A stretch of 64,000 nt of DNA from Vicia villosa (GCF_029867415.1 NC_081182.1:19627983-19691982), one strand, 5' to 3'; positions 1 to 9,923 are shown, counted from the first letter of the stretch. A program made the numbers and translations. The notes: generated from the letters alone by a model not told the origin.

Positions 1-34
1 TTGAAGAACCCTTTCTTCCCTTAGCGCCACCCAT
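1..34 (-). CDS. possible 5' end of a minus-strand gene cut by the window edge
   Basis: Reading the minus strand from an ATG at 34-32 gives an open frame MGGAKGRKGSS that runs off the window. A TATA-like TTTTATAAAAG lies about 45-50 bases upstream (near 75-88). The arrangement (minus-strand TATA, short leader, short basic or glycine-rich first residues) resembles the antisense gene of the Tat element at 17.4-20.0 kb. This could therefore be the antisense gene of another such element lying to the left. Only 11 codons are visible, so this is weak. Confidence 0.22.
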   Translation of the reverse strand, partial: MGGAKGRKGSS

Positions 35-229
35 TCCTGCGTAAAAATGAAGAAAGAAAGGTCCATGAGACCTCCTTTTATAAAAGAAGAAAGGGGACAA
101 AAACGCCTGAACAAAGACGTTGGAAACCAGCGACACGCCATCAAAGAAGTCAGAACGCATGCACACAAACTTCAAAGAAACAGGCACAATAAACAAAGGC
201 GTTAAAAATAAAGTACTTGCAAATTAAAA

Positions 230-990
230 CGGACACTCCCTACCCTCTCTAGCCGACGCAGTCTGGGTCTCCCTACCCTGTCTGATGCGTGCTGGTTGGT
301 TGTCTGACATGTTCCTGTAAACAATTGAAATCGATTAATATGCGAGACAAAATAAAAAACTAAAAAATTTGAACTTTTGATACAATTCGGAAGTTCATTT
401 CCGAAAACTGGGATGGAGGTGTTTTCGGAAATGAACTTCCGAAACATCCCTGCGATGGAGTTTTCTGCAACTTCCATGGCAGACCCCAAAATCAAACATA
501 AAACCAATTCAAAAAGCTTCTAAACAACCTAAATACTACTAACAACCAGTCCATATATCATTTATGCAATTGAAACCCTAAATAACATGCATTTGAATAA
601 TGGATCTAACAAATTTAAAACTTACAAATTGAGTGGTTTGTGGGCTTTTGAATGTTGTATAGCAATGTGATTGGAGCCTTGATGCAGCCTTGGAAATGTG
701 TTTGCACAAATTTTCGCCTTTGCTTGTTTTTTATTTGAGTTAGGGTAAATGAATGGGGGAGGGGGAGTGTTTTGATAAATCTGCATAACGCGCAGCATTT
801 CGGAAATGAACTTCCGAAATACTGTTTTCGGAAATGAACTTCCGAAATAAGACAATTTTTTCAAGAAAAAAGGCGTTTTCGGAGATGCATCTCCGAAAAC
901 ACCTTTTTCTTGCATTTTCGGAAATGCATTTCCGAAGTCAGGGGTAGTATGGGGTTTTCACCAGAGGTGGACTAGAAGGTAGGGAGGTTG
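230..990. repeat. palindrome-rich element with loosely inverted ends
   Basis: Six short palindromes built on TTCGGAAATGAACTTCCGAA or TTTCGGAGATGCATCTCCGA occur near 385, 424, 799, 827, 875 and 914. The ends look inverted: CACTCCCTACCCTCTCTAG near 233 resembles the reverse complement of CTAGAAGGTAGGGAGG near 971. No coding frame across it resembles a known protein. It may be a non-autonomous DNA element or part of a larger repeat. Boundaries are approximate. Confidence 0.35.
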
Positions 991-1249
991 GCAAAGAAAT
1001 TTTCGATTAAAATTACATGCATACAAATTTTATAGGGACTAAAATATGTACTTATTTATAGGGATAAAAAATATACTTAACCTTTTAATTTATTATCTAC
1101 TTAGCTATATTGACTTAATAAAAAATAATATTGTATTTTTTAAATTTTAATTTATTATTATAAAAATAAAATTTAATAATATATTTTCCTATAAAATAAA
1201 ATAAAATAAAAAATAATAGAATTAGAAACAAATGATATTGTATTATGTT

Positions 1250-1294
1250 ACTATTTTTTTTTTTAAAAAGCAATTTGTATTTAGCAAGATTTGA
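1250..1294 (-). mobile_element. 3' part of a tRNA-derived SINE-like sequence, split by the MULE
   Basis: On the minus strand this stretch continues the tRNA-like sequence found at 8,289-8,365 on the far side of the MULE. It ends in a 12-A tract, like a SINE tail. The 10-bp CAAGATTTGA at 1,285-1,294 is the left copy of the MULE target duplication. Just beyond the tail the minus strand reads ATAGTAACATA, close to ATAGTAATATA found upstream of the tRNA-like head, so the SINE may have its own target duplication. The flanks are AT-rich, which weakens that last point. Confidence 0.4.
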
Positions 1295-1485
1295 GATTTT
1301 TTTACCACTATGCCACAAAAATGGAAGTTTAATACCAGAATGCCACAAAGTGAAAAAAAAATACCAGAATGCCACCTTTCCAGTACAGGTCCGGCCAGGC
1401 CTTGGACGGACTGGAAAAGGTATTTTTCTGCACGTTGGGGTCCGGCCAGGGGTGGGCCGGACGCAAACTAGGGCCTTTTTTTTTT
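1295..1485. repeat. left terminal inverted repeat of the MULE
   Basis: Matches the reverse complement of 8,099-8,288 through repeated ACCAGAATGCCAC-type blocks, two 23-bp near-palindromes (1,389-1,411 and 1,440-1,462) and a CTAGGGCC-polyT end. A weaker AT-rich similarity, including TTGCCAATATTTATTTTAAT at 1,609, extends the inverted homology inward to roughly 1,720. Confidence 0.9.
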
Positions 1486-1737
1486 GTTTTTTATTTTAAT
1501 TGATTTAAAGAATTTATTAATTATAAAAATTGTTTTTTTATTTTAAAAATGATTAAAAGACAATAAAATATAATAAAAAACATTATAATATAATTAAAAA
1601 AAATTATTTGCCAATATTTATTTTAATTGAATTTAAAGATTTATTAATCATGAAAATTGTTTTTTTATTATAAATAATGATTAAAATATAATAAAAAATA
1701 AAAAATGTTATTTTAATTATTAAAAATATGAGTAAGT

Positions 1738-1815
1738 CACGGGTTGGACGAACATGTGTAGGTTCGGCCAATAGATGGACGAGCATGTGTAGGTTCGGCC
1801 AATAGATGAACGAGG
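1738..1815. promoter_or_regulatory. two 23-bp palindrome copies upstream of the small ORF
   Basis: Near-palindromes of the form GTTCGGCCA-N5-TGGACGAGC lie at 1,762-1,784 and 1,793-1,815, with a half-site TTGGACGAAC at 1,744-1,753. They are spaced 31 bp apart and belong to the same motif family as the palindromes in the terminal repeats. A TATA box CTATAAAT at 1,843-1,850 and the start codon at 1,916 follow. Role in transposase binding or promoter control is inference. Confidence 0.5.
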
Positions 1816-1915
1816 ACATATATTTTATTATTATTTTTTTGCCTATAAATAAGACTGTACAACCACATTTCCACTCACACCAGTTACAATTGAAGGTTTA
1901 GTGTTACTATTGGAG

Positions 1916-2230
1916 ATGTCTTCTGAACCCCTTCCAACGTTTCCACCTATGAAGAGAGATGCAACATTATTTTTTTCAGCAACAAAGGCTCCGTTGAAGA
2001 TCAAACTATGGAACACCCAAACTTTCGAGCATCTACAGAGGCACTTGATCGGATGGTTAGACGGAAACATTCTTGAGGGTGAAAAGATAAGGAAAATTGA
2101 AAGGCAGGTCACGGAGAAAGGCCCAAATGGAGTAGTAACTCGTTCTTGGAGAGCCGTGAAAAATGATGTTGGTGTCCTTATGATGATGCTAGGACCACAT
2201 GATATTGTGTTGATGGTTGTAATCTCTTAG
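1916..2230 (+). CDS. small intact ORF within the MULE, function unknown
   Basis: An uninterrupted 104-aa frame starts at MSSEPLPTFPP and ends ...GPHDIVLMVVIS before a TAG stop. It has a plausible promoter (CTATAAAT at 1,843-1,850) and lies between the left terminal repeat and the 3' end of the transposase gene, which converges from the other strand. I do not recognise a family. The middle is basic and amphipathic (KIKLWNTQTFEHLQRHLIGW), followed by a charged stretch EGEKIRKIERQVTEKG and a hydrophobic C-terminus. There is no signal peptide or zinc motif. It is the only one of the three ORFs in this element without a visible disabling mutation. It could be an accessory transposition protein or a captured host fragment; neither is shown. 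Confidence 0.5.
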   Translation: MSSEPLPTFPPMKRDATLFFSATKAPLKIKLWNTQTFEHLQRHLIGWLDGNILEGEKIRKIERQVTEKGPNGVVTRSWRAVKNDVGVLMMMLGPHDIVLMVVIS

Positions 2231-2475
2231 AATATGTTTTATTTGTTTCCTGTGATGTCGTTTTAAGTGTTTCCTGTGTGGTTGTTTTATTTGTGGCTGT
2301 CTTTATTTCGATGTCATTGAATGTTGTTTTAGTAATGTGAAATGTTGTTTTAGTTATGTTTAATGTGAAATGTTGTTTTAGTCATTGATGGTTGCAAACT
2401 CAATTAAAAAGACATTATATTACATTCATAAAGCTAGTTGAAGTAAACATTAAATAAAGCTAGTTGAAGTAAACA

Positions 2476-5022
2476 TTAAGTAGGCCTATTGGACGGGCCT
2501 ACTACATTTGGACATTTACTTCGGATATGGCCTACTTCACGACATATCCCACACATTCTCTTTTCCTTTTCCACGTCGTCCATTTCGGTTCGAATCCGAG
2601 TACTGTTAGGGCGGCCTCTTTTTTTCCTACGCATAGTTTCGTCATGACAAAGAGTAGGCCCTCTATATTGCGACCAATTGTCTTGATGTGGGAGGATCTG
2701 GAAGCTTTGTTGGTAGACTTTAAAAACATGCTGTATCTTGAACACGTCGGGTATGTGAATGGTGTAGTCTTGGCGTATACTTTCACATGCTGCAATCACA
2801 TGTGAGCAAGGCAAATGGAACGCTTGAAATTTTCCACAATCACATGTTCTTTTTCGCATATCAACACCGTAAGTACCAGTTGGTCGACCATCGTTGCGGT
2901 TTATTCTTTCGGCCACCATAAAATAGAACCTCTCCCGGTCAAACTGGTAAACATTATGACTGCTTGCTTTATTGACTTCTTCAGTCATCCCCTTGATACA
3001 CTTGTCTGTAAAAGTTTGGCCTGATGTCAACCTCTTTGTCCATTCATGTCCGCGTTGACCAAATAATGCTCTCATCCAAAAATATGTGGCCGAAAACAAA
3101 GACGCTATTGGAAGATTTCTGATTGCCTTTAGCACAGAGTTCATTGCTTCTGCAAGGTTAGTCGTCATCTGTCCCCATCGTTGCCCTCTATCAAACGCCC
3201 TTGCCCACTTCTCCCTGGGGATATTTTCAATCAACTCCAAAGCATCTCTATTTGTCTGACGAATTTCGGTTCTATAGTAATTGTACGTTGACTCCGTCAA
3301 TGCATATCCTGTTACAAATAATAAACATGTCAAGAAACCGACAAAGATCATTTGACAAATGTACTTCACAAAGATCAATTAGACTATTACCCATGTTGAC
3401 GAGTTTTTTACGTAGTTCCTTGTCTCTAATCGCACGCATAAAATTTTGCGTGATATGCCTGATGCAATAGACATGTGAAGACGGAGGATTTTGCCATCCA
3501 TTTGCAGGATCATCATAGGCACTTTTAATCGATGGATGTCTGTCTGATATTAGGCATAGATTGGGTTGGGGTGTCACGTGGCTTCTTAGATTACGAAGGA
3601 AAAAACTCCAAGCATCCTTGGTTTCACCCTCGACAATAGCGAAAGCAATTGGAAAAATGTTACCATTCCCATCCTGCGCCACAACCATAAACAATGTCCC
3701 TTTGTACCTTCCATACAACCATGTTCCGTCGACTTGAACAATTGGCTTGCAATAGGCAAAACCATGGATGCATGGTTGAAAAGCCCAAAATAGACGATGG
3801 AATATCATCTTATCACCCAACTGGCTTCCTTCGTTTGAAAATGCAGGTAACGTTTCCAAGTCTATTATCATTCCAGGCAGATATGTTTTCATTACCTTTT
3901 CATTACCAGTAACCATCGTGGAAGGTCATTGTAAGATGTCTCCCAGTTTCCATACAAGGATTATATGGCCTTTACCTTTGCAATCCACGCTTTCCTGTAA
4001 GATATATTATAACCATACTTTCCTGTTATATGAGAAATTATGAGCTTTACCTTAATTGATGGGTCGGTGTTAAGCAGATCTCTGATGCAGTGAGAGACAA
4101 TATCTGAGGTAAGTTGTCTATGGTCTTGCGACATTGAAAGGGTTGTGCAGACATGTGGTCCACTCAACTTACCTATCATCCACTTAGAATTCTTCTTGCG
4201 AACTGATGCTCTACATTTGAATTGGCAAGTTGGATTTGTGCATTTGATGACATATCTCTTCGTATCAGATTTGTATACCCAATAATCAAGATTATTGGTG
4301 ATATGCCAATGTTGTATAGCAGCAACGCACTCCTCCTTGTCTTCAAACTCCATTTCCTCATATAAATCAACATGACTATAGTTTGTTATGTGCGAACCAA
4401 ATATTGATTCAGACTGTGCCTCTTCTAAACAGATATTTCGCATGTGATCCGGTGGGGCGTACATGCTAATCGGTCGTGCAATTGTAGGCTGCGACGGCTC
4501 AACAATATCAGGGTCATTGTCATCACCAAAAAGATCTTCATATTGCACTTCTTGTATTTCATCTTCACTGTACTCGTCCACTTGTTCGTCGGGTATAAAT
4601 GGTTCGTTGTTTTGTGTTGGCTCTTCATCAGTGGGTTGGCTCATACCGTATTGATGCGAATGCGACTCTTGCGATTGGTTAATGGGAGGACTAACAATAT
4701 GAACATATAGCTCGATATCGTCAAGAGGAGCAAACGAATTGTGACATTCAAACATCACTTTAACGCCATCGTCGTCCTCTATTGGTTTCATGACGTAAAA
4801 AATGATACCGCTGTCTCCATTAAACAACGGAAGTCGATAAATAATTTCACTTACAGGAAGTTGCAATTTTGTTTCGATCCGTTCCTTCAAATGCATAAAA
4901 TCGGCTCTACAATGGACTTTGAAACGTTTTGTTTCGGTATTGCTAAACGAAAAACCGTTGGTTAGATCGTTACTGATAACACCATTGTAATGCACTGAAC
5001 AAATAATCTTTCTCTGAGCCAT
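2476..5022 (-). pseudogene. MULE transposase (MURA-type), disabled
   Basis: Two exons on the minus strand: 5,022-3,391 and 3,308-2,476, with an 82-bp GT-AG intron at 3,390-3,309. The order is: acidic linker region; MuDR-type N-terminal DNA-binding region with a CTNPTCQFKC zinc-like motif; the MULE transposase core with VDGTWLYGRYKG and LISDRHPSIKSAY (catalytic aspartates); a SWIM zinc finger CDCGKFQAFHLPCSH; and a C-terminal zinc knuckle CGICREVGHIRSKC. Two lesions are visible. The first is an in-frame TAA at 3,963-3,961. The second is an 11-bp perfect tandem duplication (3,886-3,896 and 3,897-3,907) that shifts the frame. Without the extra 11 bases the spliced length is exactly 818 codons, normal for the family. 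A minus-strand TATA-like ATATATAG lies near 5,090. Confidence 0.88.
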
Positions 5023-5084
5023 TCAGTTTTAATACAATGTTTCTCTGAACAAATAATTTTTCTTTGTATTTGAATGTGTGTTGC

Positions 5085-5462
5085 TATATATGTTTTAGTC
5101 AAAGTGGTATTTAAACTGTGCCAACCAAAAAATGGACACGTAGGGAGTCCGTCCAGTCAAAGGACGAATCACGTTGCAGTCCAACCAGGGGCTGGCCGAA
5201 CCACAAGGGCGTCCGTCCAAGGGTTGGCCGAACCCTAAAATGCATAGTTGGCGTCCGTCCAAGGGTGGGACGGACCACAAGGAGGCACAATTTTCGTTGC
5301 ATGCTGCATGCATGCGTCCCATCAACCAGTGTGCAATCCCATCAACCAGTAGAAGCATGCAAGAGATCTTTAATAAAGTTGGATAATAGAATGCCCCTTC
5401 TTTGCATGCATTACACTTGTTAGTCCAATGGTTTATACAATGCATTCACTTTGACTATAAAT
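5085..5462. promoter_or_regulatory. divergent promoter region between transposase and PMD genes, with four 23-bp palindromes
   Basis: The two large MULE genes diverge from here. Four 23-bp near-palindromes of the form GTCCGTCCA-N5-TGGCCGAAC or variants lie at 5,147-5,169, 5,179-5,201, 5,211-5,233 and 5,253-5,275. The same motif occurs twice in each terminal repeat. A CCAAT box (TCCAATGG, about 5,433) and CTATAAAT at 5,455-5,462 precede the PMD gene. A minus-strand TATA lies near 5,090. A repeated CCCATCAACCAGT occurs at about 5,318 and 5,338. Binding by an element-encoded protein is inference. Confidence 0.5.
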
Positions 5463-5565
5463 TCAACCTCTCATTATCACTCCAAACTCATCACATCTTC
5501 CAAATTCTAAAGTTCATATTCATCTGAAACACACAATTTGTTTACCACTACCACAATCGCACAAC

Positions 5566-7801
5566 ATGTCTGGTTTGCTTGCTTTGGGATATAATCATAG
5601 AGGAACAAGGGAGAACGTGGCTGCATAGGTACGTTTTGTTACTAGTATTTCTTATACGTAATTTTCACAGTTTATTATTTTTGTATACTAACAAAACGAT
5701 ATATTTTTTTTATAGGATGATTCTAAAAGGTTTAGACTACATAATCATATATTTGATAGGGAGCCAAGTGAGGCTATCAAGCCTTACTTGCAAAGAGCCG
5801 GTTTTGGACATGTCTCCAAAATTAACTTTAGAAGTGTTGATTCTAAACTTGTAATTGCGATGCTTGAGAGGTGGAGGCCTGAGACACACATGTTTCATTT
5901 GCCAACCGGTGAATGTACAATCACATTAGAGGATATAAATATGTTGTTTGGCCTCCGCATAGATGGGAGGGCTGTAGTAGGTGAAACCGAAGGTCCTGAT
6001 TATGCATGTATCGATGCTTTAGGCATAGAACCTTTTAGTGATAGGGTGAAGGGTGCGGTAAAATTGAGATGGATCCACGATGAGTTGAATGAGTTAAAAC
6101 AACATTCTCAACAAATCGAGGAGGAAAATATACTGCATGCAAAATTATATATCTTAAGTATGATTGCAGTTTTATTTCCTGACAAATCTCATAATGTGTT
6201 GCATTCTTCTTGGTTCAAATTTGTCAAAGATTTTGATGAATGTGGCAAATATAGTTGAGGGTCTGCGTGTTTGGCTTACCTTTACAGGGAGATGTGCAAA
6301 GCATGTCGTGTAGGATGCATGAGTGTCGCAGGCTGCTCACTCATTCTCGCTGTGTGGACCTACTATCGCATTCCACGACTTGCTCCAATGAGTGAAATTG
6401 CTCCATCCTATCCATACGCCACTAGGTAAATTCTTTATTCTATATATTTATTTTTCTACTAAATTAACGCATATTTCTAATTGAACTTTTTAAATATGCA
6501 AGATTTGCACAACGAGGTATGGAGTATTTCTCATCTCCAAATACTTATCTTGATGGATATCGTTTCATTTTGGATCACATGGTCCAAGGAGGTGTAAGTT
6601 TTTATCCAAGCCATATATTAAATCTTTCATCTACGTGAATACGACTCTTATATTTATTTATGTCTTACAGTTTTTGTGGAGGCCTTACGAAAAATATCCT
6701 CGTGGCACTCAACGAGAAGCTCGAGCGTGGAGTGCAACTACATATATTATTTGTTTTCATATTGTGGAAATGCATCACGCCGACAGGGTTAGGCTTCAAT
6801 TTGGGTTTACTCAAAACATCCCTCAACCTCCGAGGTGTCTTGGAGATCATCACTTGGTAACGAAGAATGATGTAAAGGATTGTAATTATCGAGATTTGAA
6901 CATTCACGAGAACAACGAGTGGAAAGTTAGAAGAAACTTAATAATGACAGGTGAGGTGAGTACTACTTTACGCCACACCGATGAATATATGCAATGGTTA
7001 AGAAATATTCCATTAATATATTTGTCGAAAGAAACGTATTTGGCAGACCCTCGTCATTATGCCTCCTCTTCATCAACCCCACAAACAACCTTTCATCAAC
7101 AAATCCCACAATCATTCCAACCAACCACACAATTCCAACCAACACCACAATTCCAACCAACACCACAATTTCAACCAACACCACAATTCCAACCAACAAC
7201 ACAATTCCAACAAACACAATTCCAACAAACACAATTCCAACAACAAACTTCTTCCTTTCCACAAACATACCAACACACTCAAACCACACAACAACACACG
7301 TTTTTTGCCACACCAAGCCCTTACACCTCAACCCCCCAAACAAACTACTACTACCACCAAGAACAATATCAACAACAATCCACACTTCGACCACCGCTAC
7401 ATAACACCCCAATCCCTCAACCCGACTTCGACCTGTCATACTCCCAATCTCAACCGCTTTCACTCTCCCAACCACAATATACATTTGACACCGCAAATGC
7501 CTACTATCCAGACATTCAAGCACAAGTGCCACAAACTTTTGTGGCTTCAAATCAACCACTCGTTGACATCACCGATGATGAAATCCTTGATAATTTACCG
7601 ACAATAACTCCAGAACAACTGGCTAGATTTATGGATGATGGTCCGTCGCATCAAAACGATGATCTTTCAAGCGACGATTCTCCACAAAGGCAACCTCCAC
7701 CAAACAATGACCAACCGTTACGCAAGAGTACAAGAGCACCGAAACCAAAAAAATGTCTCACTATGGGTCATATGGTCCAACCAAAGCCCAAGAAAAAATA
7801 G
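5566..7801 (+). pseudogene. plant mobile domain (PMD) gene carried by the MULE, disabled
   Basis: Four exons fit the frame: 5,566-5,628, 5,716-6,425, 6,503-6,593 and 6,671-7,801 (665 codons with the terminal stop). PMD proteins are the MAIN/MAIL1-like family, in which transposon and host copies are closely related. PMD features seen are LQRAGFGHV, MLERWRPETHMFHLPTGE, the ITLEDINMLFGLRIDG block, SACLAYLYREMC, and the FLWRPYEKYP block in exon 4. The C-terminal third is a Q/T/P-rich tail with FQPTPQ-type repeats (about 7,110-7,250), ending in a basic RAPKPKK...PKPKKK segment. Lesions: a TGA at 6,256-6,258 where the family has Trp (YS-W-GSA), and a TAG as the last codon of exon 1 (5,626-5,628), unless splicing differs there. 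Confidence 0.85.
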
Positions 7802-8098
7802 GCTTTTTTTCCTTGTACCCGTTTATGTATTGAATAAAATAAATATTGGCAAATAAATTTTTTTTATTATATTTTAATGTTTTTTATTATATTTTATTAT
7901 ACTTTAATCATTAATTATAATAAAAAAACAATTTTTATAATTAATAAATCCTTAAATTCAATTAAAATAAATATTGGCAAATAATTTTTTTTATTATATT
8001 ATAATGTTTTTTATTATATTTTATTGTATTTTAATCATTATTTTTAATAAAAAAAACTATTATTGTAATTAATAATTCTTTAAATCAATTAAAATAAC
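7802..8098. repeat. AT-rich inner extension of the right terminal repeat
   Basis: The segment AAATAAATATTGGCAAATAA occurs twice (about 7,840 and 7,968), each followed by TTTTTTTATTATATT-like sequence, so it holds an internal duplication of roughly 128 bp. The inverted counterpart on the left occurs once near 1,604-1,660. No coding sequence is seen. Confidence 0.55.
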
Positions 8099-8288
8099 AA
8101 AAAAAAAAGGCCTTAGTTAGCGTCCGGCCCACCCCTGGCCGGACCCCAACTAGCAAAAAAACCTCTTTTCCAGTCCGTCCAAGGCCTGGCCGGACGTGAA
8201 CTGAAAGTGTGGCATTTTCGTATTTTTTTCCAGTTCGTGGCATTCTGGTATTTGAATCTCATATATGTGGCATTCTGGTAAAAAAATC
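8099..8288. repeat. right terminal inverted repeat of the MULE
   Basis: Inverted match to 1,295-1,485, with 23-bp near-palindromes at 8,122-8,144 and 8,173-8,195 and three CATTCTGGTA/CATTTTCGTA-type blocks. It ends TACCAGAAT...-compatible at 8,288, next to the target duplication CAAGATTTGA. Confidence 0.9.
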
Positions 8289-8365
8289 CAAGATTTGAAC
8301 TTGAGACCTTGAGAAGAGCACACTCTCCGGATCCAAGCGTTTCACCGCTAAACCACACACACGCA
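8289..8365 (-). mobile_element. tRNA-like head of a SINE-like sequence interrupted by the MULE
   Basis: The minus strand reads GTGGTTTAGCGGTGAAACGC (A-box-like) followed, about 35 bases on, by GGTCTCAAGTTCAAATCTT (B-box-like). This spacing is expected for a tRNA-derived RNA polymerase III promoter. The MULE target duplication falls at the end of the B box, and the sequence resumes at 1,294 leftward to a poly-A tail. I read this as a short SINE rather than a working tRNA gene, because no cloverleaf acceptor stem is apparent. Confidence 0.42.
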
Positions 8366-8656
8366 CACTATTATATATTACTATATAAATTTAATAATAA
8401 ATGAATTTATTATTTAATAACTATTTTAAATATATATTAAATATAATTTATATATTATTTAAAATTTATTGAAAATTAAAAAGGTCGTGGAATATATATA
8501 CGATTTTTTGAAATTATATTCATACAAGTTGTCTTTTTAGTAAAATAAAAATCTAAAATTGTAAAAACAGCTTAGCACAAGTTTTTTTAGTAAAATAAAA
8601 TTCTAAAATTGGAAAAATAAGCAATGCCTCAGACCCACAACCATCATGTTTTCAAA

Positions 8657-9072
8657 TAGGGCTGACAATGAACCAAACTAACTCAAAAATAGTTCGCAAC
8701 TCGATTCGAAAATTAAATCGTTGAACTAGGTTTATGAACCAAATGAGCTGAGTATGAGCTAAAAACTAAGTTCGTTAACTAAATGAGCTGAACTTGAACT
8801 ATACATAACTCGACTCATTAGGTTTATGAGTCAACTCGATTATATATGAGATATATTATATTGTCTTTAAGAGTAGGTTTGAAGATTTGCTCTAAATCTT
8901 AGTATCATATTTTATTTTAATCTAACAGTTATAACTGATCATTTATATTCTTAAGTAAGAAAAATATTTCTACAAATAATTATACAAATAAAATTAACAT
9001 GTATAAATTCCAATTTTATAACTTTTATTTTATTTCTATATTTTTTATTTAAGAAATATTAATTTAAAATGT

Positions 9073-9126
<54 letters not shown>

Positions 9127-9405
9127 TAGACTTTAAAAAATTACTTTTAAGTTCGTGAAATAAACGAGTTGAACCGAGACGTTCGTGAACTTCTAACAAG
9201 TCGAGTTTGAGCTGAAAAAATGTTCGTGATAAACTCAAACTCAAACTCGGCCAATTCTTAATGAGTCGAGTTTGAGCTGAAAAAAATGTTCGTCTTAAAC
9301 TCGAATTTAAGTTCGTCTTAAACTCGAACTCGAACTCGGCCAATTTTTAATAAGTCAAACTGAGCTAAGGCGAGTTCGACTCGACTCGACTCATTTCCAG
9401 CCCTA
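8657..9405. mobile_element. hAT-like non-autonomous element
   Basis: It begins TAGGGCTGACAATG and ends CATTTCCAGCCCTA, so the outer eight bases TAGGGCTG/CAGCCCTA are inverted, as in hAT termini. Flanking octamers TTTTCAAA (left) and TTCCCAAG (right) differ by three transitions and may be a decayed 8-bp target duplication. The interior repeats GAGCTGA, GTTCGTGAAC and CTCGACTC-type motifs in both orientations and holds a (TA)n tract. No ORF of interest. Confidence 0.6.
9075..9122. repeat. (TA)n microsatellite
   Basis: About 47 bases of uninterrupted TA dinucleotides inside the hAT-like element. Likely polymorphic in length. Confidence 0.95.
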
Positions 9406-9644
9406 TTCCCAAGCCACGCCTAATTTCTAACGAACATTGTATTTATTACTTACTATATATTGTAATTTAAAAAATATATGATTTTGAGGCTTCTAATTTT
9501 TGAAATCTTGGATCGTGGACCTGATTATCCGAGTCCAAAGTCGACCCTAGATTCAATAATTAAATACACTTTAAAAATTTATGCACATATATTCTAATAT
9601 TAATTAAAATCCTGCGAGTAATATTTTTTAAAGATTAACACTTA

Positions 9645-9923
9645 CTCCCTCCGTTTTTTTATAAGTCGTTTTAGACTTTTCACCCAGATTAAGAAAAATA
9701 ATAATTATTGTATGAAAATGAGAAATTATAAAGGTTTTTACAAAATTATCCTTCATTAATGACATGTGGAAGATAAATTTATATAATTGAAAGGAGACAG
9801 AATAATAAATATTTAAGGATATAATAGGAAAAATAGCATTAATTATTCATTGGAATTGTAAATCGACATATATTTAAATACAATTTTTTTCCCAAAACGA
9901 CTTATAATAAAAAACGGAGGGAG
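9645..9923. mobile_element. Stowaway-like (Tc1/mariner) MITE
   Basis: A 279-bp element with inverted termini CTCCCTCCGTTTTTTTATAA and, at the right, CTTATAATAAAAAACGGAGG followed by GAG. It is flanked by TA dinucleotides at 9,643-9,644 and 9,924-9,925. Termini CTCCCTCCGT with a TA target site are the hallmark of Stowaway MITEs. Non-coding. Confidence 0.92.

Larger units (their letters stand above)
1295..8288. mobile_element. Mutator-like element (MULE) carrying transposase, plant mobile domain and small-ORF genes
   Basis: The outer ends are inverted copies starting GATTTTTTTACCA (1,295 rightward; 8,288 leftward). The immediately flanking 10 bases CAAGATTTGA are a perfect direct repeat at 1,285-1,294 and 8,289-8,298. 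A 9-11 bp target duplication and long terminal inverted repeats are typical of MULEs. The interior holds a MULE transposase gene (minus, 2,476-5,022), a plant mobile domain gene (plus, 5,566-7,801) and a 104-codon ORF (plus, 1,916-2,230). Both large genes are disabled, so this copy should be non-autonomous. Confidence 0.93.

Noticed and set aside
1115..1499. Short ORFs on both strands at the left MULE end.
   Set aside because: They run across the AT-rich flank and the terminal inverted repeat and have no protein similarity.
6963..7559. A 198-codon minus-strand frame opposite the PMD tail, rich in V/L/G repeats.
   Set aside because: It is the shadow of the CAA/CCA-rich Q/T/P repeat region in the PMD gene; no domain or promoter.
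8289..8365. Possible functional tRNA gene on the minus strand.
   Set aside because: A and B boxes are recognisable but no acceptor stem pairing or complete cloverleaf is evident, and the sequence continues to an A-tail on the other side of the MULE, so a SINE is more likely.
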